Below are positions 53,575-61,352 of a DNA stretch of 64,000 bases, one piece after another; the first letter of the stretch is position 1; the number at the start of each line of letters is the position of its first letter. The notes under the pieces were generated by a model. The model ran no database searches. It was given only the letters and a program-made list of their open reading frames with translations, and was not told the DNA's origin. The stretch is from positions 1 to 64,000 of the forward strand of contig NZ_JBDWAS010000058.1 of assembly GCF_039978735.1 (NCBI RefSeq). Direction: 5' to 3'. Made by a program: the position numbers and the translations under genes. Source of the DNA: Maricaulis sp039978735 (GTDB lineage Bacteria > Pseudomonadota > Alphaproteobacteria > Caulobacterales > Maricaulaceae).

Positions 53575-56500
53575 TTAGAAGCGCATGCGGAAGCTGGCGC
53601 CGGCGGCCAGGTCGTTCCGGGCCCGGTCGAAGGCATTGCCGGCGACCTGCTGGCGGGCGAACAGGCTGGCTTCGCCCATAATGCCGGGCAGCGGCGTGGA
53701 ATAGAGGAACTCGGTATAGAGCGGACGCTCGCCACCCAGTTCCCACACCTGGCTGTCAAAGCCCAGCGCCCCGGTCTCCCGGTCGGTCACGCGGGCTGCC
53801 GTGTAACGCAGGGAGCCCGTCTCCACATGCAGCGGCTGCATCAGGCTGACGCGGATGGCGTCGGCTTCACCGGCGATGCCGGAATACTGGATGCTCATTT
53901 GCGCCGCGGTCGAGACGATATTGTCGTCGAGATCCAGCAGGCCGCTGTCGAACGCGGTCTGACGGGTCACGGCGGCCGTGGTCGAGGCGCTCAGCCGCAG
54001 GCGCGGCGTGAGTTCGGTGTCCACGCCCATGGAGAAGGCGCTGGTATCGGCACCGCCGGAGAAGTCCAGCGGACCGGTGCCCTGGGCCCCCAGAAGGCCG
54101 GTGGTTTCATGCAGCTGGGTCACTGCACCATGCAGCGTCGTCGTGTCCGACAGGCGGTGTTCAATCGCCACGTTCAGCGCCATTGCCTGATAGGCGGCCA
54201 GACCGTCATGCAGCGGCCGCTCCTCGCCCGTGCCGGGGATCAGATAGGTCCGCTCTTCGTGATTCATGGTCGAGCCGACTGTCAGGCGCGTCCGTTCGGA
54301 GAGCTGGAAGCCGCTGGCGGCAAAGACGCCGCCCGATGCGAAGCCGAGGACAGGGTTCACGCCGCCGGTCTCCGGACGGTGATCCGAGAACAGGCCGAAC
54401 CCGTCATTCCCCGTCAGGGCGAGCGCCCCTTCACCGACACCCAGCATGACATCGCGGCCCGTGCTGCGGTCGGCAAAGCGCAGGCCTGTCTGGAAGCCCA
54501 GCTCGCGCGACAGGCCGCGGCCCTGCAGATCGGTGGCGCCGGCAAAGGCGGTGACTTCCAGATTGCCGCGGCGCAGGACCGGGCGGTCCATCAGGCCGGC
54601 ATCGGTGAAGCTGGCACCCGAGCTGCCGGTGGTGCGTTCGTAGATATAGGTCTCGGCATAGATGCTGGAGACATTGTCGGACAGGCTGGAACCGGCCGTC
54701 AGCGCGTCCACCGAGATTTCGAAATCGCGGAAAGTGTCGTTGACGTTCTCGAACAGCACGACGGTGTCGCTGGAGCCGTAGCGGAAGCGCAGGCGGCCGC
54801 CATCGATCATCACGTCGCTGGCCGAAACCTGGCGGCCGCGGCGGTCGACGACGTAGAGATCGCCGGCATCGATGGGCGCCATGGCGCCGGCCACGTTCAG
54901 AAGGCCGTGGCCGTAGACAGCGTCGACACCCTCATCGCCCAGATCGGTGGCAGATTGCAGCAGGACATCGGCCAGGTCGGCGCCTTCCAGCCAGCCCCAA
55001 TGCCCCTTGACCAGCGCGGCGGCGCCGGAAACGAGCGGTGCGGCGAAGGACGTGCCGGACACGCGGACCACACCGCCATCGCTATCATCGACCAGGATCA
55101 GCTCGCCCGGAGCGACCAGGAAACGGTCCATCAGGCGATGGCCGGGCTGGCAGCTGCCGCGCACCGTCAGGCACGCATCGCCCGGACGGTTGGAGAAGCT
55201 GGAGATATGGCCGCCCGGATCGACAGAGCCAACAATCAGGAGGTTCTCGACGGTGTTGACGCCGGTCCAGTCCACATCGACCGTCTGGGCAGCGCCGTCA
55301 TTGCCGGCGGCCAGGACGAAAAGCGTGTCGTCGCCGAACAGGCGCACGAAGGGGCTGGTGAAGATACGCTCCCATTCCGGCGCCAGCGTCCAGCCGGACA
55401 CGCCCATCGACAGGTTCACGATGTCCGTCTGCATCAGGGCGAGATAGCTCATCCCCAGTTCGACCGTGCCCCAGTCGGTGGTCTGGGTGTCGTCATAGGG
55501 GTCGAAGGAGATGAGGTCGGCATTCTGGGCCACACCCATCACGCCGCTGCCGTCGAGCGGTGCGTTGATCAGGCTGCGCACAGCGGCGCCGTGATGGAAG
55601 TCACGCGAGCCGAAATCGCCTTGGCTGAGCTGGAAATAGCCGTCGCCCGACCGCGTGGAGAAGTCCATCAGGCCGATGCGGACGCGATCGCCGCCGCCAT
55701 ACATCTGCGAGAGCGCCGGGTACCAGTTGGTCGCCGCCATCCAGTGATCGACATGGTCGATACCGGTATAGGACATCAGATTGTCGTAGAAGGTCAGGAA
55801 AAACTCGGACCGGTCGGCGGCATCCATGCTCGCCAGAGAGGCCGGATTGGCCGGATCGATGCCGAAATCGTCGAGCAGCGCGTTGAGGAAAGCCTCGTTC
55901 ATCGACTTTCCGGTCGCGCTCTGGATGGCCTCGCCGAAGACGTTTTCCGCCTCGTCGAAGATCAGGTTGAGACCGTCGGCGATCGGCTGGTAGTCGCCGG
56001 TTTCCGGGTCGATCTGGTCCCAGCCGAGATTCATCACACCCCAGACACCGCCGGCGGTCTCCCAGAACGGATTGATGTCCCCGCCGAACGGGTTGATGTC
56101 CCCGCCGAAGGGATTGATGTCGCCACCCACGGTCGAGAGATCGCCCCAGAACGGATTGATGTCGCCACCGAAGGGGTTGATGTCGCCACCGAAGGGGTTG
56201 ATGTCGCCGCCAAAGGGATTGATGTCCCCACCGAACGGATTGATGTCACCGCCAAAGGGATTGATGTCGCCCCAATAGGGTTCGACATTGCCCCAGAACG
56301 GGCTGACGAAACCGTAGAACGGGCTCTGGGACGCCTGGAACGGATTGATGTCGCCACCGAAGGGGTTGATGTCCCCGCCGAACGGATTGATGTCGCCACC
56401 GAAGGGGTTGATGTCCCCGCCGAACGGATTGATGTCGCCGCCAAAGGGATTGATGTCCCCGCCGAACGGATTGATGTCGCCGCCAAAGGGATTGATGTCC

Positions 56501-56733
56501 CCGCCGAACGGATTGATGTCACCACCAAAGGGGTTGATGTCACCACCAAAGGGATTGATGTCCCCGCCGAAGGGATTGATGTCCCCGCCAAAGGGATTGA
56601 TGTCGCCGCCCATGGCCCGGACGGGCCCCTGGCCGGTGGCTTCCTGCGCCAGAACGCCCTGGCTGAAGATTGCGGAAGACACGACGAGCGCGGTTGCAGC
56701 CGCACCGCTCAACAACTGACGTTTCATGGACAT
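53575..56733 (-). CDS. S8 (subtilisin-type) autotransporter protease with GGDINPF heptad repeats
   Basis: About 1052 residues. A signal peptide is followed by 26 seven-residue units (about residues 42-223), 22 of them [GW]GDINPF, then a linker in which Trp recurs every seven residues. The subtilase domain has Asp near 357 (GLMDFSTRSG), His near 381 (FHHGAAVRSL), the oxyanion Asn near 478 (LAAGNDGA) and Ser near 562 (VSGTSFAAPLVSGA). A C-terminal autotransporter barrel ends ASFRMRF. Start 56733 versus 56727 is uncertain, as neither has a good ribosome site. A perfect CtrA-type box lies 18 bases upstream. It is expected to be displayed on or released from the cell surface. Confidence 0.92.
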   Translation of the reverse strand: MSMKRQLLSGAAATALVVSSAIFSQGVLAQEATGQGPVRAMGGDINPFGGDINPFGGDINPFGGDINPFGGDINPFGGDINPFGGDINPFGGDINPFGGDINPFGGDINPFGGDINPFGGDINPFGGDINPFQASQSPFYGFVSPFWGNVEPYWGDINPFGGDINPFGGDINPFGGDINPFGGDINPFGGDINPFWGDLSTVGGDINPFGGDINPFGGDINPFWETAGGVWGVMNLGWDQIDPETGDYQPIADGLNLIFDEAENVFGEAIQSATGKSMNEAFLNALLDDFGIDPANPASLASMDAADRSEFFLTFYDNLMSYTGIDHVDHWMAATNWYPALSQMYGGGDRVRIGLMDFSTRSGDGYFQLSQGDFGSRDFHHGAAVRSLINAPLDGSGVMGVAQNADLISFDPYDDTQTTDWGTVELGMSYLALMQTDIVNLSMGVSGWTLAPEWERIFTSPFVRLFGDDTLFVLAAGNDGAAQTVDVDWTGVNTVENLLIVGSVDPGGHISSFSNRPGDACLTVRGSCQPGHRLMDRFLVAPGELILVDDSDGGVVRVSGTSFAAPLVSGAAALVKGHWGWLEGADLADVLLQSATDLGDEGVDAVYGHGLLNVAGAMAPIDAGDLYVVDRRGRQVSASDVMIDGGRLRFRYGSSDTVVLFENVNDTFRDFEISVDALTAGSSLSDNVSSIYAETYIYERTTGSSGASFTDAGLMDRPVLRRGNLEVTAFAGATDLQGRGLSRELGFQTGLRFADRSTGRDVMLGVGEGALALTGNDGFGLFSDHRPETGGVNPVLGFASGGVFAASGFQLSERTRLTVGSTMNHEERTYLIPGTGEERPLHDGLAAYQAMALNVAIEHRLSDTTTLHGAVTQLHETTGLLGAQGTGPLDFSGGADTSAFSMGVDTELTPRLRLSASTTAAVTRQTAFDSGLLDLDDNIVSTAAQMSIQYSGIAGEADAIRVSLMQPLHVETGSLRYTAARVTDRETGALGFDSQVWELGGERPLYTEFLYSTPLPGIMGEASLFARQQVAGNAFDRARNDLAAGASFRMRF
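56065..56610 (-). repeat. 21-base tandem repeat array encoding GGDINPF units
   Basis: 26 consecutive 21-base units in frame: 13 exact GGDINPF, three degenerate (QASQSPF, YGFVSPF, WGNVEPY), six [GW]GDINPF, one WGDLSTV and three GGDINPF. Units differ at synonymous positions (GGG/GGT, CCC/CCG/CCA), so the peptide rather than the DNA seems conserved. It is not a CRISPR: there are no spacers and the array is coding. Confidence 0.95.
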
Positions 56734-56750
56734 CCCGTTCGCTTGGCCCG

Positions 56751-56765
56751 TTAAGAGAATATTAA
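56751..56765. promoter_or_regulatory. CtrA-type box TTAA-N7-TTAA
   Basis: TTAAGAGAATATTAA matches the full CtrA consensus of Caulobacterales-type bacteria, read on the minus strand as TTAA-N7-TTAAC. It is 18 bases upstream of the S8 protease start, overlapping the expected promoter region, and 165 bases upstream of the divergent ABC operon. Confidence 0.6.
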
Positions 56766-56929
56766 CAGAGCTTTCAGTGGCTCGGCTAGGGGCGAGGCGC
56801 AATTTATGCTCGATATTTTATACATCGGGCCCGACAGCGTGTGCGGCCCCGGCGCGAGGCGAAACTCTGCGGCGTCCGGGCGCACACCCTGCCTGCCGCA
56901 TCGTGTTATAGAGAGCCGGTGAAGGGTGG

Positions 56930-57679
56930 ATGGAGCCCATGCAGGACACGCAGGGCCAGAGCGGTCGAGACCGGGACACGGCGTGTTTTCGCACGCGCGG
57001 CCTGACGAAAGTCTATGGCAGCGGTGCGTCTGCTGTGCATGCCCTGCGTGGCGTCGATCTGGACATTCCCGAGGGCGATCTGGTGGTCCTGCTGGGGCCG
57101 TCCGGTTCGGGAAAGTCCACGCTGCTCAACATACTGGGCGGTCTGGACCGGCCGACCGGCGGTGAATTCCTGTTCCGGGGTGAGAATCTCACTCAGGCCT
57201 CGACCCGGGCGCTGACCCTCTACCGGCGCCGGCATGTCGGCTTCGTCTTCCAGTTCTACAATCTGATGCCCTCGCTGACGGCGCGGGAAAATGTCGAGCT
57301 GGTGACCGAGATCGCGCAGAACGGTCTGTCCGCCGGCGAGGCGCTCGAGCTGGTCGGTCTGGAAAAGCGTGCCGATCATTTTCCCGCCGAACTGTCCGGC
57401 GGCGAGCAGCAGCGGGTCGCGATCGCGCGGGCCATCGCCAAGCGGCCCGAGGTCATGCTGTGCGACGAACCGACCGGCGCGCTCGACAGTGCGACCGGTA
57501 TCCGCGTGCTGCAGGCGCTCAAGACCGTCAACGAGACGCTGGGCGCGACGACGATCATCATCACCCACAATGCCGGCGTCGCGGACATGGCGCATCGCGT
57601 CATCACCTTTTCCGACGGGCAGGTCGGCAATGTCCGCGTCAACACCGAACGCGCCAATCCGGAGGATCTGGCATGGTAG
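56930..57679 (+). CDS. ABC transporter ATP-binding protein (FtsX/LolD-type)
   Basis: 249 residues: Walker A LLGPSGSGKST, Q-loop FVFQFYNLMPSLTARENV, signature LSGGEQQRVAIARAI, Walker B VMLCDEPTGALD and switch His IIITHN. The start at 56930 or 56939 is unresolved; AAGGG lies before the first and GGAG before the second. It overlaps the permease gene by 7 bases. With the next two genes it makes a macrolide-exporter-like system; no outer-membrane channel is encoded with it. Confidence 0.93.
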   Translation: MEPMQDTQGQSGRDRDTACFRTRGLTKVYGSGASAVHALRGVDLDIPEGDLVVLLGPSGSGKSTLLNILGGLDRPTGGEFLFRGENLTQASTRALTLYRRRHVGFVFQFYNLMPSLTARENVELVTEIAQNGLSAGEALELVGLEKRADHFPAELSGGEQQRVAIARAIAKRPEVMLCDEPTGALDSATGIRVLQALKTVNETLGATTIIITHNAGVADMAHRVITFSDGQVGNVRVNTERANPEDLAW

Positions 57680-60075
57680 GCGGCGGTCGGTTCGACATGG
57701 CGCGCCTGGTGCCGCGCAAGCTCGACCGAAAACTCCTGCGTGACCTCTGGGCGACCAAGATGCAGGCCATCGCGATCGCCTTTGTCGTGGCTGCCGGTAT
57801 CGCGGTTCATGTCGTGGCGGCCGGCATGCTCGATTCGCTGCAGGAAACCCGGCGTGCGTATTACGACCGCTACCGGTTTGCCGATGTCTGGGCGCCGGTG
57901 GTGCGGGCGCCCGACCGGCTCCTCGCCGGTATCCGCGACATTCCCGGCGTGGCCGCTGCCGAAACGCGGGTGACATCGCATGTCCTGTTCGACATTCCCG
58001 GCATGGACGCGCCCGCCAGCGGCCAGGCGATTTCCCTGCCGGACAACGGCCGCCCCGCCGTCAATCACATCCATCTGACCGAAGGCCGTCTGCCCCGCCG
58101 CGGCCAGCGCGACGAGGCCGTTCTGCTGGACGCCTTTGCCCGGGCCCACGGCATTGCGGTCGGGGACACCGTCGCCCTGACGCTGCATGGCGGACGGGAG
58201 GAGTTGCGGATAGTCGGGATCGCGCTTTCGCCGGAGCATGTCTATGCGGTGGCGCCGGGGCAGCTTGTGCCGGATGCACGGCTGTTCGGCGTTGTCTGGA
58301 TGGGGCGCGAGGCCCTGGCCCAGGCCGTCGACCGCGACGGCGCTTTTACCGAGGCCGTTGTGACGCTGGAGCCGGGCTATCCGGAGGCCGCGGTGACCGG
58401 CGCCCTGGACCGGCTGCTGGCGCCCTATGGCGCACCGGGTGCCTACGGCCGGGAGCAGCAGATCTCCGACGCCTTCATCTCCAGCGAGATCACACAGCTG
58501 TCGACCATGGCGCGCGTGCTGCCGCCGATCTTTCTCGCCGTTGCCGCCTTTCTGGTGAATGTCGTCCTCACCCGGCTCGTGGCGATGGAGCGGACCGAGA
58601 TCGGCCTGCTCAAGGCGTTCGGCTATCACGATGGCGACGTGGTCTGGCACTATGTGAAGTTCGCTGGTGCCATCGGGGTGCTGGGCCTGGCGATCGGGCT
58701 CGGCCTGGGCACCTGGCTCGGCCGGCAGATGGCGGTGCTCTACACCGAATACTACCACTTTCCCTTCCTGATCTTCCGTCTCGAGGCGGGGGTCTATCTG
58801 TCGGCCTGTCTCGTGACGGCCCTCGCCGTGGGCGGCGGTGGCGCCCTGGCCGCCTGGCGGGCCGCCCGGCTCGATCCGGCCGTGGCGATGCGCGCGCCGC
58901 CGCCGCCCGACTATTCCAAGTCCATCGGCGCCGGCCTGACGCGCTGGCGGATGCTCGACCGCCAGACCCGGATGGTGTTCCGCCAGATCCTGCGCTGGCC
59001 GGGCCGTTCCGCTTTCACCCTGGTCGGCGTGTCCGTGTCCGGCGGGCTTTTGATCGGCACGCTCTTCTTCCTCGACAGTGTCGACGTGATGATCGACGTC
59101 TATTTCAACAGCGCCAACCGGCAGGACGTCTCCGTGTCCTTTGTCGAGCCGCGCTCCTGGGAGGCCTTTCATTCGCTGCGCCGCATGCCGGGCGTGATCG
59201 AGGCCGAGCCCGTGCGGCAGGTCGCGGTGCGGCTGCGGCATGGCGCCGCCGAGGAGCGCACGGCGCTGTCCGGTGTGCCGCGCGGGGCGCGCCTGTCGCG
59301 CATGGTCGATCTGGACAATCGCAGCGTCGAGGCGCCGCCGGGGGCCCTGGTCATGTCGCAGGACCTGGCCGACAAGCTGTCCATTGCCGCCGGCGATCTT
59401 ATCGAGGTCGAGGTCACCGAAGGGCGCCGTCCGGTTTTCGAACTGCCGGTCTCGGCCGTCACCACGACCCTGGTCGGTTCCGGACTGCAGATGGAGATCG
59501 GCGACCTGAACCGCCTGCTGGGCGAGGGGCGGGTGCTGTCGGGGGCGTCGCTGCGGGTCGACGCCCATGAAACCCGTGCGCTCTATGCCCGGCTCAAGGA
59601 TACGCCGGGCATTGCCGGCGTCTCGCTGCAGAGCGAGGCCGAGGAGCGCTTCGTGGAGCTGCTGGACCAGAGCCTGGGCACCTCGATCGTCATCTATACC
59701 GGGTTTGCGGCCCTGATCGCGATCGGCGTGGTCTACAACAGTGTGCGCATCTCGTTTTCCGAACGCGAGCATGAACTCGCCGTGCTGCGCGTCCTCGGTT
59801 TCACGCGCGGCGAGGTCGCCTATGTGCTGCTCGGCGAGATCGCCATCCTGACGCTGCTGGCCCTGCCGGTCGGCGCACTCATGGGAACCGGGCTGGCCTG
59901 GGGCTTCTCCCAGGCGATGAGTTCGGACCTGTTCCGCCTGCCCTTCGTGATCAGCCCGCGCACTTATGGCTATGCGGCCGGTGTCGTGCTGGTGATCGCG
60001 ATATCGTCCGCCCTCATGATCCGCTCCCGGCTGGACAAGCTGGACATGGTCGCCGTGCTCAAGTCCGGCGAATAG
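57673..60075 (+). CDS. ABC transporter permease with two FtsX domains
   Basis: 800 residues. N-terminal helix (QAIAIAFVVAAGIAVHVVAAG), a periplasmic domain, a first FtsX helix bundle about 270-400 (LPPIFLAVAAFLVNVVLTRLVAMERTEIGLLKAFGY), a second periplasmic region and a second FtsX bundle at the C terminus (AALIAIGVVYNSVRISFSEREHELAVLRVLGFTRGEV). ATG at 57673 with GGAGG upstream. Such duplicated permeases act as monomers with an ATPase dimer and export lipids or peptides. Confidence 0.92.
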   Translation: MVGGGRFDMARLVPRKLDRKLLRDLWATKMQAIAIAFVVAAGIAVHVVAAGMLDSLQETRRAYYDRYRFADVWAPVVRAPDRLLAGIRDIPGVAAAETRVTSHVLFDIPGMDAPASGQAISLPDNGRPAVNHIHLTEGRLPRRGQRDEAVLLDAFARAHGIAVGDTVALTLHGGREELRIVGIALSPEHVYAVAPGQLVPDARLFGVVWMGREALAQAVDRDGAFTEAVVTLEPGYPEAAVTGALDRLLAPYGAPGAYGREQQISDAFISSEITQLSTMARVLPPIFLAVAAFLVNVVLTRLVAMERTEIGLLKAFGYHDGDVVWHYVKFAGAIGVLGLAIGLGLGTWLGRQMAVLYTEYYHFPFLIFRLEAGVYLSACLVTALAVGGGGALAAWRAARLDPAVAMRAPPPPDYSKSIGAGLTRWRMLDRQTRMVFRQILRWPGRSAFTLVGVSVSGGLLIGTLFFLDSVDVMIDVYFNSANRQDVSVSFVEPRSWEAFHSLRRMPGVIEAEPVRQVAVRLRHGAAEERTALSGVPRGARLSRMVDLDNRSVEAPPGALVMSQDLADKLSIAAGDLIEVEVTEGRRPVFELPVSAVTTTLVGSGLQMEIGDLNRLLGEGRVLSGASLRVDAHETRALYARLKDTPGIAGVSLQSEAEERFVELLDQSLGTSIVIYTGFAALIAIGVVYNSVRISFSEREHELAVLRVLGFTRGEVAYVLLGEIAILTLLALPVGALMGTGLAWGFSQAMSSDLFRLPFVISPRTYGYAAGVVLVIAISSALMIRSRLDKLDMVAVLKSGE

Positions 60076-60087
60076 GAGATCATTCGC

Positions 60088-61293
60088 ATGAAACTCAGCT
60101 TCCGAACCGTGTTCTGGGGACTGGCCGCACTGATCGTCGTCATCCTTCTGGTGCTGGCCTTCCGCCCTCGGCCATTGCCGGTCGATATGGGCGAGGTCAT
60201 GAGCGGGCCCATGTCGGTCACGGTGAGCGATGAGGGGCGGACGCGGATCCGCGATGTCTATGCCGTCGCCGCCCCGGTCGGCGGCCGCCTGCTGCGGGTG
60301 GCAGCCGAAGCCGGCGATGCCGTTGCGGCCGGCGATGTGGTGGCCCGTCTCCTGCCCAGCGAGCCGGCTTTCCTGGATGCCCGCACAGAAGCCGAGGCGC
60401 GCGCTGCCGTCGATCTCGCCGAGGCCGGCCTCGCCGCATCCCGCGCCGATGCCGAGAGCACCGCCGCCACGCTGGAGCTCGCACGGTCGGAACATGCGCG
60501 TATCCGCTCGCTGTTCGACAGCGGGATCGCCTCCCAGGCGCAACTCGATCGCCTGGCCAGCGAGCTGCGCGCGGCCCGGGCGGCGGACAACCGGGCGCGG
60601 GCCTCGGTCAATATGCGGCAGGCGGAGGTGGAAGCCGCGCGTGTCCGGCTGCTCGAGCCGGATGGCGCGCCGGGCGGCAATGGCAGCGTGCTGGACATCC
60701 GGGCGCCGATCGGCGGTGTCGTGCTGCGGGTGCTGCAGGAAAGTGAAACGCCGCTCGCGCCGGGCGCCGTCGTGATGGAAATCGGCGATCCGGCGGACCT
60801 GGAGGTCGTGGCAGAATTCCTCTCCACCGAAGCCGTGCAGGTTGAAGCGGGCGCCGCCGCCCGGATCACCGGCTGGGGTGCTGGAAACGACCCGCTTTCA
60901 GCGCGCGTGCGCCGGATCGAGCCCTATGGCTTCCTGAAGGTCTCGGCGCTGGGGGTCGAGGAGCAGCGGGTCAATGTGATCCTCGATTTCGACGCGCCGG
61001 CCGACAGCTGGCGGCGGCTGGGCCATGGTTACCGGGTCGAGGCGGCGATCACCGTGTGGGAGACCGGCGAAGCGGTTCAGGTGCCCGTCGCGGCCCTGTT
61101 CCGCGAGGATGGCAGCTGGGCCGTCTACCGGGTCGAGGACGGCCGGGCGCGTCTGACCCCGGTCGAGATCGGCCACGACAATGGCGAGACTGCGGAGATC
61201 CTGTCCGGGATCGAACCGGGGCGCCGCATCATCCTCTATCCCGGTGCAGGCCTGTCCGACGGCGTTCGCGTGGCGCTGCGCGATCCGGAATAA
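60088..61293 (+). CDS. HlyD-type periplasmic adaptor of the second ABC system
   Basis: 401 residues. An N-terminal membrane anchor (FWGLAALIVVILLVLAF), a lipoyl half (VAAPVGGRLLRVAAEAGDAVAAGDVVARL), a coiled-coil hairpin of Ala/Glu/Arg-rich helices (about 90-200), the second lipoyl half (IRAPIGGVVLRVLQE) and a beta-barrel domain. It is 12 bases after the permease and clearly in the same operon. It probably links the inner-membrane pump to a channel encoded elsewhere. Confidence 0.93.
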   Translation: MKLSFRTVFWGLAALIVVILLVLAFRPRPLPVDMGEVMSGPMSVTVSDEGRTRIRDVYAVAAPVGGRLLRVAAEAGDAVAAGDVVARLLPSEPAFLDARTEAEARAAVDLAEAGLAASRADAESTAATLELARSEHARIRSLFDSGIASQAQLDRLASELRAARAADNRARASVNMRQAEVEAARVRLLEPDGAPGGNGSVLDIRAPIGGVVLRVLQESETPLAPGAVVMEIGDPADLEVVAEFLSTEAVQVEAGAAARITGWGAGNDPLSARVRRIEPYGFLKVSALGVEEQRVNVILDFDAPADSWRRLGHGYRVEAAITVWETGEAVQVPVAALFREDGSWAVYRVEDGRARLTPVEIGHDNGETAEILSGIEPGRRIILYPGAGLSDGVRVALRDPE

Positions 61294-61299
61294 AAGGAA

Positions 61300-61325
61300 C
61301 GGCGGCCCGAAAGACCGGGCCGCCG
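61300..61325. terminator. bidirectional hairpin between convergent genes
   Basis: CGGCGGCCCG pairs perfectly with CGGGCCGCCG around AAAGAC. On the minus strand it is followed by TTCCTTTTATT, which makes it a good terminator for the TBDR ending at 61353. On the plus strand there is no T-run, but it closes the adaptor operon. Confidence 0.75.
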
Positions 61326-61352
61326 CACAGGGATGTGCCGGCTGGTTGGGGC

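Noticed and set aside
56065..56610. CRISPR-like regular repeat
   Set aside because: Units of 21 bases are contiguous, with no spacers, and encode an in-frame heptapeptide array.
53827..56754. 975-residue open frame antisense to the S8 protease, with MSPPKGL-type repeats
   Set aside because: It is the mirror of the 21-base repeat and of GC-rich codon structure; it has no signal or family feature, while the opposite strand has a full catalytic triad and barrel.
57376..60543. 1055-residue antisense frame over the second ABC system
   Set aside because: Same high-GC shadow effect; the sense strand encodes a clear FtsX-type permease with overlapping operon starts.
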